Assembly: GCA_000824785.1 (NCBI GenBank)
Contig: CCNB01000043.1
Location: 1-64,000 of the forward strand
Source of the DNA: Mesorhizobium plurifarium
GTDB taxonomy: Bacteria > Pseudomonadota > Alphaproteobacteria > Rhizobiales > Rhizobiaceae
Direction of reading: 5' to 3'
Length of the DNA stretch: 64,000 nt
Shown here: positions 51,872 through 59,621 of the stretch, piece by piece
Position numbering within the stretch: the first letter of the stretch is position 1
How the letters are laid out: each line of letters begins with the position of its first letter
Program-made: the position numbers and the translations under genes
The notes under the pieces: model-generated
What the model saw: the letters and a program-made list of their open reading frames with translations, nothing else
Database searches by the model: none
What the model was told of the DNA's origin: nothing

Positions 51872-52200
51872 GCGAACCCGTCAGGGTTCGTCGCCCTTGG
51901 TGTCAAATGCGGACCTGATAGGTCCGCCCTCAAACGCGAACCCGCCCAGGTTCGTTGCTCGTAGTGCTTAAACGCGAACCCCATACGATTCGTCCTTAAA
52001 CACGGGACCCTTCAGCTTTCGTCATCAATATGCGTTGCGAGCCGGTTACGGTTCGTCATCAAGGCGCGAGCCCGTCAGGGCTCGTCGTCATAACGCAAAC
52101 CCCTCAGGATTCATCATCAAGGTACGAACCGGCTACGGTTCGTCATCAAGATGCGAACCGGCTACGGTTCGTCATCAAGGCGCGAACCCGTCAGGGTTCG
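51872..52200 (-). repeat. array of eleven covarying 19-nt hairpins
   Basis: Eleven related 19-mers start at 51872, 51909, 51936, 51974, 52003, 52037, 52066, 52095, 52124, 52153 and 52182. The six copies nearest the 52191 gene stand 29 bp apart; the others vary from 27 to 38. The type unit is GCGAACCCGTCAGGGTTCG, a 7-bp stem with a 4-nt loop. Paired changes keep the stem (for example GAGCCC/GGGCTC at 52066 and GGACC/GGTCC at 51909). The unit at 52003 is degenerate. A possible further unit with a long loop is at 51839-51863. The inter-hairpin sequence is also conserved (TCATCAAG-type), so this is not a CRISPR array. The first unit overlaps the stop codon of the upstream minus-strand gene. Confidence 0.9.
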
Positions 52201-52637
52201 TCGTCCAGTATATAATCAAAGTAGTCGTCTGGCTCGGCCAGATCGGTTTCCTTGGCCTTCACGCGGCCCTGGATCGAAATGCCGGCTTCGTGTACGGTCG
52301 CAGCGCTTCCCGAAACGAGCCTGTGCCACCAGTAGAGATCATGGCCCTCGGCGATGAGCCGGTAGGCGCAGGTTTTTGGCAGCCAGGTGATGGTGCGCAC
52401 ATTCTGCGGCGTCAGGCCGACGCAATCAGGCACCCGCGCCAAGCGATTGGCATAGTCGGAGCAACGGCAGTTCTGCGCATCGAACAGCCTGCAGCCGACG
52501 CTTGTCCAGAAGATCTCGCCCGTATCCTCGTCCTCGAGCTTCGACAGGCAGCATTTGCCGCAGCCGTCGCATAGCGATTCCCATTCGGCCGGGGTCATCG
52601 CCTCAAGCGTCTTCGTTTTCCAGAATGGCGCGGTCAT
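52191..52637 (-). CDS. YcgN family (UPF0260) cysteine-cluster protein
   Basis: This 148-residue protein matches YcgN/UPF0260: FWKTKTLEAMTPAEWESLCDGCGKCCLSKLED, then VGCRLFDAQNCRCSDYANRLARVPDCVGLTPQNV and WLPKTCAYRLIAEGHDLYWWHRLVSG. The cysteines form a CxxCxxCC-type metal-binding set. Its function is not known. The ATG at 52637 starts the conserved region. The last codons (Leu-Asp-Asp-Glu-Pro-stop) lie inside the first unit of the hairpin array. Confidence 0.9.
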   Translation of the reverse strand: MTAPFWKTKTLEAMTPAEWESLCDGCGKCCLSKLEDEDTGEIFWTSVGCRLFDAQNCRCSDYANRLARVPDCVGLTPQNVRTITWLPKTCAYRLIAEGHDLYWWHRLVSGSAATVHEAGISIQGRVKAKETDLAEPDDYFDYILDDEP

Positions 52638-52833
52638 TTTGCTGGATTTGGCCCTCCACGGCCTTTCGGTCAAGCGCTGCGGTGACGAGCGACCCAGTAT
52701 CAACATTAGAAAAACACGAAATTGCCTTCAAAAGGCCGGCCAGGCATCCTTGGCTGGCGCCAATGCCTGGCGGAACCAATTGCGGTTGACGAAAGTTTGG
52801 GCAGGGATGGGACCCCACTAGGAGAAAATTGAT

Positions 52834-55161
52834 ATGAAACGCCAACCACGGATTCTGGCGGGCACGGCAATCGGCCTGCTTATGGCGTCCGCGCCGTTGG
52901 GCGCGTACCCGCTGCAGGGGGGTGCCGCTTCCGGCAGCCTGCACGGCGCGCCGCTCGTGCTGGCCCAGGCCGCTTGCGCCGAAGGCCAGTCGGCCGAGGA
53001 ATGCGCACAGGGCGGAGCCGAGCAGCCGCGCAAAAGGAAGCGCGAACAGCAGCAGCAAAGCGAGTCGGCGCCGGCTACCGAACAAGCGGCACCTGCCGAG
53101 CCCGAGCAGAAGCCGCGCCGGAAGCGGCAAGAGCAGCAGCAGATGGACAATGGCCAATCCGGGGAAGCTGCCCCGGCCGAGCAGCAATTCAAGCCGCGCA
53201 AGAAACGCGACCAGCAGCAGCAGACCGAGGCTGCGCCCGCCGATCAAGGCGGCCAGCCTGCAACCGACGAGCAGCAATTCAAGCCGCGCAAGAAGCGTGA
53301 CCAGTTGCAGCAGACCGAGGCCGCGCCCGCCGACCAGGGTGGCCAGCCGGCGACCGACGAGCAGCAGCCGCGCAAGAAGAAGCGCAACCAGCAGAAGGAA
53401 GCCGCGCCGGCCGAACAGCCTGCTGAGCAGGCCGCGCCTGCCGCAACAGACCAGCTACAGGGCGACCAGCAAGGCAACCAGGGCCGCAAGAAGCGCAAAC
53501 GCGATCAGCAGCAGGGCCAACCCGCCGGCCAGGCCGGCGAGCAGGTCGCCCCGGCTGAACAGACCGCTCCCGCCAATGACAACCAGCAAGGCGGCAATCA
53601 GCTCAGGAAGAGGCACAAGCAGAACCAGCAGGGCGAGACCGCCCCTGCCGAGCAGACGCAGACCAACGAGCCGGCCAAAAAGCCGGCGCCGGCAGGTGAA
53701 CCTGTGCCGCAGGCCGAACCGCTGCAGAATGGCGAGCAGCCGGTCCAGGGCGAACAGGCCCAGGACAAGAAGAAGCGCGGCAAGAAACCGGCTGCCGAAC
53801 AGCCGGCAAACGGTGAACAGCCCGCGACCGGCGAGCAAACCAAGACTGGCCAGCCTGCCACCGGCGAGCAGCAGCCGGGCATCGGCGATCAGCCAGCGAA
53901 CAACAACGAACCGGCCAACGGCGGCAATGCCGCACAGGGCGAAACCGCCAACCCGAACGAGGCGCCGATTCTGGACAGCCAGAAGGATGCCTTCCGCAAG
54001 CGTCGTGGCGGCCAGAACGGCGGTGCCCAGACCGGCGGTGCCCAGACCGGCGGCGCTCAAACCGAAAATGGTCAGGCCGGCAATGGCCGCAACGCCAATC
54101 AGGCCGGACAGCAGCAGGGTGGCCAACAGGCGCAGCAGCCTGCCCCGGTCGATCAGGGCCCGCCACCCACCGACGACAAGACGGCGCAGCAGGCGATCCA
54201 GCCTGAAAAGATCGCTCCCGTCACCGAGGAAAAGGGCAAGCGCGTCGACCTGACGCCGCAGGACGTTGTCCGCGAACGCCGGCGGCCGCAGGGTGCTGAT
54301 GTGGTCAAGCAGCTCGGAGACCGCGTGATCCTCCAGTTCAACAACCAGACATTCGTGGAGAGCAACGAGGCACCTCGCATCACGCGCGGCGCCAGAGACG
54401 TCTACTACGAGGATCTTTCGGGCGGCCGAACCCGCGAAATCGTGGAGCGCGACAACGGCGTCAGGATCGTCACCATCCGCAACCGCAATGGCGATGTCGT
54501 CAGGCGTTCGCGCATTACGCCGGACGGGCGCGAATATGTGCTGAGCTATGTCGACGAGCGTTATTACAACGATGTCGACGAGTGGCGCGATCCCGGCGAC
54601 GACCTGCCGCCGATGCGGCTCGACATGCCCCGCCGGGACTACATTCTCGATTCCGAGGATGTCGAAAGCGACGACGACTACTACACCTTCCTTGAGCAGC
54701 CGCCGGTGGAGAGGGTGCAGCGCCTCTACTCGATCGACGAGGTGAAACGGTCGGCCCGCGTGCGCGATATCGCCCGGCGCATCGATCTCGACACGCTGAA
54801 CTTCGACTTCGGCTCGGCCACGATCTCCGACACCGAGGTGCAGAAGCTCGATGGCGTCGCCAGCGCCATGGAAAAACTGCTCAAGAAGAACCCGGCCGAG
54901 ACCTTCCTGATCGAAGGCCACACCGACGCCGTCGGCACGCCGGATGCGAACCTCGCCCTGTCGGACCGCCGCGCCGAGGCGGTCGCCGAGGCGCTGACCA
55001 ACGCCTTCGGTATCCCGGCCGAGAACCTCACCACGCAGGGCTATGGCGAGGAGTATCTCAAGGTGAACACGCCCGGGCCGAACCGCGAGAACCGGCGTGT
55101 CGCCATCCGCCGCATCACCTCGCTGGTGGCGCCGGTGGCGAGCAACAGTGACCAGCAATGA
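52834..55161 (+). CDS. large OmpA-family protein with Gln/Pro/Lys-rich repeat region
   Basis: This 775-residue protein has a signal peptide (ILAGTAIGLLMASAPLGA), then ~450 residues of low-complexity sequence rich in Gln, Ala, Pro, Glu and basic KRK clusters. A middle region follows (DVVKQLGDRVILQFNNQTFVESNEAPRITRGARDVYYEDLSGG). The C-terminal OmpA peptidoglycan-binding domain (about 650-770) has NFDFGSATISDTEVQKL, IEGHTDAVGTPDANLALSDRRAEAV and GYGEEYL. It is probably outer-membrane-linked and murein-bound. The ATG follows AGGAG. Homologues in rhizobia vary in the length of the repeat part. Confidence 0.85.
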   Translation: MKRQPRILAGTAIGLLMASAPLGAYPLQGGAASGSLHGAPLVLAQAACAEGQSAEECAQGGAEQPRKRKREQQQQSESAPATEQAAPAEPEQKPRRKRQEQQQMDNGQSGEAAPAEQQFKPRKKRDQQQQTEAAPADQGGQPATDEQQFKPRKKRDQLQQTEAAPADQGGQPATDEQQPRKKKRNQQKEAAPAEQPAEQAAPAATDQLQGDQQGNQGRKKRKRDQQQGQPAGQAGEQVAPAEQTAPANDNQQGGNQLRKRHKQNQQGETAPAEQTQTNEPAKKPAPAGEPVPQAEPLQNGEQPVQGEQAQDKKKRGKKPAAEQPANGEQPATGEQTKTGQPATGEQQPGIGDQPANNNEPANGGNAAQGETANPNEAPILDSQKDAFRKRRGGQNGGAQTGGAQTGGAQTENGQAGNGRNANQAGQQQGGQQAQQPAPVDQGPPPTDDKTAQQAIQPEKIAPVTEEKGKRVDLTPQDVVRERRRPQGADVVKQLGDRVILQFNNQTFVESNEAPRITRGARDVYYEDLSGGRTREIVERDNGVRIVTIRNRNGDVVRRSRITPDGREYVLSYVDERYYNDVDEWRDPGDDLPPMRLDMPRRDYILDSEDVESDDDYYTFLEQPPVERVQRLYSIDEVKRSARVRDIARRIDLDTLNFDFGSATISDTEVQKLDGVASAMEKLLKKNPAETFLIEGHTDAVGTPDANLALSDRRAEAVAEALTNAFGIPAENLTTQGYGEEYLKVNTPGPNRENRRVAIRRITSLVAPVASNSDQQ
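53179..53358 (+). repeat. two 90-bp tandem coding repeats in the OmpA-family gene
   Basis: Two near-identical 90-bp units (30 residues, starting EQQFKPRKKRDQ and ending DQGGQPATD) lie at 53179-53268 and 53269-53358, and a shorter third begins at 53359. Units are multiples of three, so copy-number change would keep the frame. Confidence 0.85.
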
Positions 55162-55212
55162 GCGTTGGATTTCAAGATCCTGATCGGATTTCTGGAATCA
55201 ACGCTTAAGGTG

Positions 55213-55239
55213 AAGGCCCGTCCGCGCCGGACGGGCCTT
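55213..55239 (+). terminator. intrinsic terminator of the OmpA-family gene
   Basis: AAGGCCCGTCCG-CGC-CGGACGGGCCTT followed by TTTCC gives a perfect 12-bp stem, 51 bp after the stop. Confidence 0.88.
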
Positions 55240-55321
55240 TTCCTTTCCTGGCTCAAGAAGATTTGTCCTGTCGACTGGAGCTAACTCATTGAATTGCCGC
55301 ATTGCGACACCCAAATTCCCT

Positions 55322-55400
55322 ACAGGGCGTTCCCTGCCCTGTCCCGACTCCAGCGGGACATGCTGAGCCCCGCCGGGTCCCCTCCCCGGCGGGGTTTTTT
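55322..55400 (+). ncRNA. candidate small RNA or leader with overlapping hairpins
   Basis: Between the upstream terminator and the 55463 gene lie three hairpins in series: ACAGGGC / GCCCTGT (55322-55342), TGTCCCG / CGGGACA (55340-55360) and the terminator at 55368-55400. The first two share three bases, so they exclude each other in part. No promoter is obvious. It could be a small RNA of roughly 100 nt or an attenuating leader of the 55463 gene, whose start lies 63 bp after the T-run. No known RNA family is recognised. Confidence 0.35.
55368..55400 (+). terminator. intrinsic terminator upstream of the UPF0114 gene
   Basis: CCCCGCCGGG-TCCCCT-CCCCGGCGGGG is followed by TTTTTT. It is a strong GC-rich stem with a T6 tract, with no gene directly upstream that needs it, since the OmpA-family gene already has a terminator. 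Confidence 0.8.
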
Positions 55401-55462
55401 GTCTTGAAAACCGGGCCTGTCTGGCCGAAATAACCTCTATCGCAACTCGACCGGAACCCTTC

Positions 55463-55984
55463 ATGAAGCGTCTCGAACTCGCCATCGAATCCGTCATCCT
55501 CGCCTCGCGCTGGCTGCTGGTCGCCTTCTATCTCGGGCTTGGCGTGGCGCTCGCGACATATGCCTTGTCCTTCGGCAAGAAGCTTTACGAGTTTGTGATC
55601 AGCGCCTTCACGCTCGGTGACACCGACACCATCCTGAAGATGCTCGGCCTGATCGATGCGGCGCTGGTCGCCTCGCTGGTGGTGATGGTGATCATCTCGG
55701 GCTACGAGAACTTCGTCAGCCGCTTCGACGAGCAGGACGGCGAGGTGCATTGGCTGGGAACGATCGATGTCGGCTCGTTGAAGGTCAAGGTCGCCTCGAC
55801 CATCGTCGCGATCTCCTCCATCCACCTGCTGCAGGTCTTCCTCAACCACGCTTCCTACACGACGGAGCAGCTGATGTGGCTGACCATCATGCATCTGGCC
55901 TTTGTCTTTTCGGCGCTGATGCTGGCCTATATCGACCGGGTGATGGCGCTGGCCAAAGGCAAGAAGGCCGAGGCGGCGGAATAG
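55463..55984 (+). CDS. UPF0114 (YqhA) family membrane protein
   Basis: This 173-residue protein has four membrane segments and matches YqhA: ESVILASRWLLVAFYLGLGVALATYALSF ... LGLIDAALVASLVVMVIISGYENFVSRFD ... LGTIDVGSLKVKVASTIVAISSIHLLQVFL. Function is not known. A terminator hairpin lies 63 bp before the start. It is convergent with the SDR gene, with 14 bp between the stops. Confidence 0.9.
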   Translation: MKRLELAIESVILASRWLLVAFYLGLGVALATYALSFGKKLYEFVISAFTLGDTDTILKMLGLIDAALVASLVVMVIISGYENFVSRFDEQDGEVHWLGTIDVGSLKVKVASTIVAISSIHLLQVFLNHASYTTEQLMWLTIMHLAFVFSALMLAYIDRVMALAKGKKAEAAE

Positions 55985-55998
55985 ACCGCCGAAGCCCG

Positions 55999-56865
55999 TC
56001 AGTAGATTCTTTTGACCTTGGTCTGCGAGTTCGCAAACACCTCGTCTGGAACGAAGAAGTCTCCCGCGAGCTGATCGGCCGCGTCCGGTGCGTAGATCGA
56101 GAAATCCGTGACGCCTTCGGCGCGCAGCACCTCCTCGTCGATGTAGAAGTTGCCGGTCGCCTCGCGCGACGGTCGCAGGAAGATCGCATGCGCGGCATCG
56201 GCCATGATGTCGGGCGAGCGGCTCATCGCCGCCACCGTCGCGCCGCCCAGAAGGTTGCGCACCGCCGCCGTGTCGATGGTCGAGATCGGCCATAGCGAAT
56301 TGACGGCGATGCCGTCCTTGGCAAACTCCGCGCTCATGCCGAGCGTGCACATCGACATGCCGAACTTCGCCATCGTGTAGGCGACATGGTTCTTGAACCA
56401 CTTGGCCTTCATGTCGAGCGGCGGCGCCAGATTCAGGATGTGAGGGTTCTTGGCCAACTTCAGGTGCGGAATGCACATTTTGGAAACCAGGAAGGTGCCG
56501 CGCGTGTTGATCTGGTGCATCAGGTCGTAGCGCTTCATGTCGGTCTCCAGCGTGCCGGTGAGCTGGATGGCGCTGGCATTGTTGACGCAGATGTCGATGC
56601 CGCCGAACCGCTCGACGGTTTTCGCCACCGCATCGGCGACCTGCGCCTCGTCGCGGATGTCGCAGAGCACCGGCAGCGCCTTGCCGCCGGCCTGCTCGAT
56701 TTCTTGCGCCGCGGTGTAGATGGTGCCCGGCAGCTTCGGATGCGGCTCGGCGGTCTTGGCCGCGATCGTCACATTGGCGCCGTCGCGCGCTGCCCTGAGC
56801 GCGATCGCCAACCCGATGCCGCGCGATCCGCCCGAGATGAACAGCGTCTTTCCGTTGAGCGACAT
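55999..56865 (-). CDS. short-chain dehydrogenase (HSDL2-like)
   Basis: This 288-residue SDR has the NAD(P) site GGSRGIGLAIALRAARDGANVTI and the NNASAIQLTGTLET segment. It has the HSDL2-type features HPKLPGTIYTAAQEIEQAGGKALP and LDMKAKWFKNHVAYTMAKFGMSM (catalytic Tyr/Lys as YTMAK). The segment before it reads LNLAPPL where related enzymes commonly have a Ser at the Ala position, so the usual catalytic Ser may be missing; alignment is needed. The substrate is unknown, probably an acyl or steroid-like ketone. The ATG at 56865 begins the conserved domain. Confidence 0.85.
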   Translation of the reverse strand: MSLNGKTLFISGGSRGIGLAIALRAARDGANVTIAAKTAEPHPKLPGTIYTAAQEIEQAGGKALPVLCDIRDEAQVADAVAKTVERFGGIDICVNNASAIQLTGTLETDMKRYDLMHQINTRGTFLVSKMCIPHLKLAKNPHILNLAPPLDMKAKWFKNHVAYTMAKFGMSMCTLGMSAEFAKDGIAVNSLWPISTIDTAAVRNLLGGATVAAMSRSPDIMADAAHAIFLRPSREATGNFYIDEEVLRAEGVTDFSIYAPDAADQLAGDFFVPDEVFANSQTKVKRIY

Positions 56866-56969
56866 CCTTCGCCTCCCTCTTCGATGTGGAGGCAAATTGC
56901 GCGGCGGACAGTCGTGGCGCAAGACCCAACGAACCAATCGGCGATTACGCTGCGTCGTGCAGGGGAAGC

Positions 56970-57617
56970 CTAGACCAGCACCAGCCCTTGCCGCATCGCG
57001 ATCGCGATCGCGTCGGTCCGGTTGGCGGCGCCGAGCTTGATCAGAATGGCGGCGACGTGGAACTTCGCCGTGTGCACCGAAATGTTGAGCCGCCGGGCGA
57101 TCACCTTGTTCGGCGCGCCTTCGGCCAGCAGAGCCAGCACTTCCGCCTCACGCGGCGACAGGGCCGGGCGGGCCTGGTTGTCGTCAGGCGTCTCTTCCCT
57201 GGCAAGCTCGTCATCGTGGAAATCGCCATGCGCGATCTCCAACGGCGGTGCCTTGCCGACGCGGTAGCCTGACGCCGCCAGTCGCGCCGCAGCGGCGATC
57301 AGCAGGCCATCGGCGAAGGCAGGCAGCACGGCCAGCACATTGTCGGCCACCCGCTGGCTGGCCGCACGCCGCGAAAGCAGGACGATGGGCGTGCCCGAAC
57401 TGACGACCCGGCTTTCCAGGCCGGCCTCATCGGCGATGGCGACATCCGCCATCTGGCCGACGCCGCTTCCAGCCAAGGCCGGCGCCAGATCGTCGCTCGC
57501 GGCCAGCGCATCGGCAAGCTGCTCGGCGCGCCCAGCGTCGCCGAGCGCGATCAACACCGTCAGCCGGTGAGTTGCCGGCTCCGGTCTTGCAATCGTCTGT
57601 GCCGCGCTGCTTACCAT
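56970..57617 (-). CDS. LuxR-type HTH response-regulator-like protein
   Basis: This 215-residue protein ends with a LuxR/FixJ HTH (ALSPREAEVLALLAEGAPNKVIARRLNISVHTAKFHVAAILIKLGAANR, about residues 150-200). The N-terminal half resembles a receiver fold (LTVLIALGDAGRAEQLADALAASDDLAPALAG ... GTPIVLLSRR) but the usual phospho-accepting Asp is not evident, so it may be phosphorylation-independent. It lies 8 bp after the protease-like gene at 57626 in the same direction, so the two probably form an operon. Confidence 0.82.
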   Translation of the reverse strand: MVSSAAQTIARPEPATHRLTVLIALGDAGRAEQLADALAASDDLAPALAGSGVGQMADVAIADEAGLESRVVSSGTPIVLLSRRAASQRVADNVLAVLPAFADGLLIAAAARLAASGYRVGKAPPLEIAHGDFHDDELAREETPDDNQARPALSPREAEVLALLAEGAPNKVIARRLNISVHTAKFHVAAILIKLGAANRTDAIAIAMRQGLVLV

Positions 57618-57625
57618 CGATCCTC

Positions 57626-58501
57626 TCAGCTCAGCGGCTTCTCGCCGATGGTGATCGAAACGTCGCGCTCGGCGCCGCCGCTCGAAACACCCAGCGTCAC
57701 GGTGGTACCGGCGCTGTCCGGCCCGAGCTTGCGGATCAGCTCGCGCGGTCCGTGCACGGCCTCGCCGTTCCAGGCGACGACGATGTCGCCGACATGCAGG
57801 CCGGCGGCCTTGGCCGGACCGTTGTCGTCGAGGCTCATCACCATGGCGCCTTTGGTGTCGCCATTGCGGATCGGGTGCAGCCCGGCGCCGAGATAGCCGC
57901 GCGCGACATGACCCTTTTCGCGCAGCGTCGCCACCGCCCGCTCGATCGTCTCGTAAGGCATGACCAGCGCCCGCCGGCGCGGTCCGAACAACAGCATGCC
58001 GATCAGCCCGCCCTTGGCGTCGAGCACCGGCCCGCCCTCGAAGCGGCCGCCGGTGTTGATGGCGAGATTGATGCGCCGGTCGATCGTGCCGCCACGCATC
58101 GAGCGCCAGGCCGGCCCGACCTCGCCGACCGTGCCGAACACGGCGAGCGCGGCGCCATCGCTGTTGCCAACGGCGATCGCCAGATTGCCGGGCCGCACGG
58201 CGCCGGCCTGGGCGAGTTGCGGCAAACCGGCAGCGGCGGAGGCCGGCTTCAGCAGGGCAACGCCGGTCGACGGATCGCGGCCGACAAGCTCCGCCTTCAT
58301 GCTTTCGCCGGAGGCCAGCGTCAGTTCGATCTCCTCGCCGGCTTCGACCGCTTCCTCGGCGGTGACGAAGTAACCATCGCGCCAGTGGAAGGCGCTCGCG
58401 GTGCGGTGATGGTGCGTGACGAAGCTCGCCAGCGCGGGGGCGGCGGTGGCCGCGACATCGGCGATCGCGTCGGAAAAGGCACTGAGATTGAAGTCGCTCA
58501 T
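57626..58501 (-). CDS. HtrA-like protease homologue lacking catalytic residues
   Basis: This 291-residue protein has a trypsin-like S1C fold and a C-terminal PDZ domain (GYLGAGLHPIRNGDTKGAMVMSLDDNGPAKAAGLHVGDIVVAWNGEAVHGPRELIRKLG). The His loop reads YFVTAEEAVEAG instead of the usual TNxHVV, and the Ser loop reads NTGGRFEGGPVLD instead of GNSGGP. Both catalytic His and Ser are thus replaced. It has no signal peptide. It is probably a substrate-binding pseudoenzyme, divergent from the active homologue at 58662. Confidence 0.85.
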   Translation of the reverse strand: MSDFNLSAFSDAIADVAATAAPALASFVTHHHRTASAFHWRDGYFVTAEEAVEAGEEIELTLASGESMKAELVGRDPSTGVALLKPASAAAGLPQLAQAGAVRPGNLAIAVGNSDGAALAVFGTVGEVGPAWRSMRGGTIDRRINLAINTGGRFEGGPVLDAKGGLIGMLLFGPRRRALVMPYETIERAVATLREKGHVARGYLGAGLHPIRNGDTKGAMVMSLDDNGPAKAAGLHVGDIVVAWNGEAVHGPRELIRKLGPDSAGTTVTLGVSSGGAERDVSITIGEKPLS

Positions 58502-58661
58502 AAGACTGTCTCCTGGGTTCTGTGACCCAGATATCGCTCCGGAACGCCGCCGGGGGTACTCGCCTGACGGCTAGTCGCCGGCTGGACTGGCCATGTGGTC
58601 AGGTCGCGGCAATCGCGACCGCTCCGCACATATAGTCATCATTGTACGAGGGAACACGCCC

Positions 58662-59609
58662 ATGGCTTTCGCAGCCGAAAAACTTCCATCCGATGACACT
58701 TTGCTCGACGCTTACTCGGCATCCGTTGCCGATGCTGTCGATCGTATCGGCCCGGCCGTGTGCCGCATCGAGCGCATCGGCGCCGGCGGTCACGGTTCAG
58801 GCTTCGTGATCGCGCAGGACGGGCTGGTCGTCACCAATTTCCATGTCGTCGGCGATGCCCGCGCCGTGCGCGTGACTATGCCGGATGGCGCCTCGCGCGA
58901 AGGCCATGTGCTTGGCCGCGATCCCGACACCGACATCGCCTTGGTGCGCGCCGACGGCAGTTTCGCCGATGTCGCGCCGCTCGGCGATTCCAAGCGCCTG
59001 CGCCGCGGCCAGATCGCGATCGCCATCGGCAATCCGCTCGGTTTCGAATGGACCGTCACCGCCGGCGTTGTCTCGGCGCTCGGCCGTTCGATGCGCGCCT
59101 CGACCGGCCGGCTGATCGACGATGTCATCCAGACCGATGCCGCGCTCAATCCCGGCAATTCGGGCGGACCGCTGGTGTCGTCGGCGGGCGAGGTGATCGG
59201 CGTCAACACCGCCATGATCCACGGTGCACAAGGCATCGCCTTCGCGGTCGCCTCCAACACCGCCAATTTCGTCATCTCCGAGATCATCCGCTTCGGCCGC
59301 GTGCGCCGCGCCTTCATCGGCGTCTCCGCCGACACGACCAACCTGCCGCGTCGCGCGGCGCTCCTGTCGCAAGTGACCACGAACACGGCAGTGCGCCTGC
59401 GCAGCGTCGAAAAGGACGGCCCCGCCGCCAAGGCCGGACTGAAGGAGGGCGACATCATCGCGGCGATCGACGGCCGGCCGGTGACCGGCGTCGACGATCT
59501 GGTACGCATGCTCGATGCCGAGCGCATCGGTCGCGAGACGCTGTGCACCGTCGTTCGCCGCACCGGCGTCAGCCAGGTGGCGGTGACGCCGGTGGCGCGG
59601 ACGAATTGA
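58662..59609 (+). CDS. HtrA/DegP-like S1C serine protease with PDZ domain
   Basis: This 315-residue protein has the full triad context: GSGFVIAQDGLVVTNFHVVGD (His), DPDTDIALVRAD (Asp) and NPGNSGGPLVSSAGEVIGVNT (Ser). One C-terminal PDZ domain follows (LRSVEKDGPAAKAGLKEGDIIAAIDGRPVTGVDDLV). No signal peptide or anchor is visible, so it may act in the cytoplasm, which is unusual for the family. The ATG at 58662 begins the conserved part; the frame runs 23 codons further upstream. It is divergent from the dead homologue, across a 160-bp gap. Confidence 0.9.
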   Translation: MAFAAEKLPSDDTLLDAYSASVADAVDRIGPAVCRIERIGAGGHGSGFVIAQDGLVVTNFHVVGDARAVRVTMPDGASREGHVLGRDPDTDIALVRADGSFADVAPLGDSKRLRRGQIAIAIGNPLGFEWTVTAGVVSALGRSMRASTGRLIDDVIQTDAALNPGNSGGPLVSSAGEVIGVNTAMIHGAQGIAFAVASNTANFVISEIIRFGRVRRAFIGVSADTTNLPRRAALLSQVTTNTAVRLRSVEKDGPAAKAGLKEGDIIAAIDGRPVTGVDDLVRMLDAERIGRETLCTVVRRTGVSQVAVTPVARTN

Positions 59610-59621
59610 CCGAGTGCCGAC

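Noticed and set aside
51872..52200. CRISPR array
   Set aside because: The sequence between hairpins is only about 8-19 bp and is itself conserved (TCATCAAG-type). There are no unique spacers and no cas genes.
52030..52574. Plus-strand proteins across the hairpin array
   Set aside because: Open frames here arise from the repeat, run antisense into the YcgN-family gene, and have no ribosome site.
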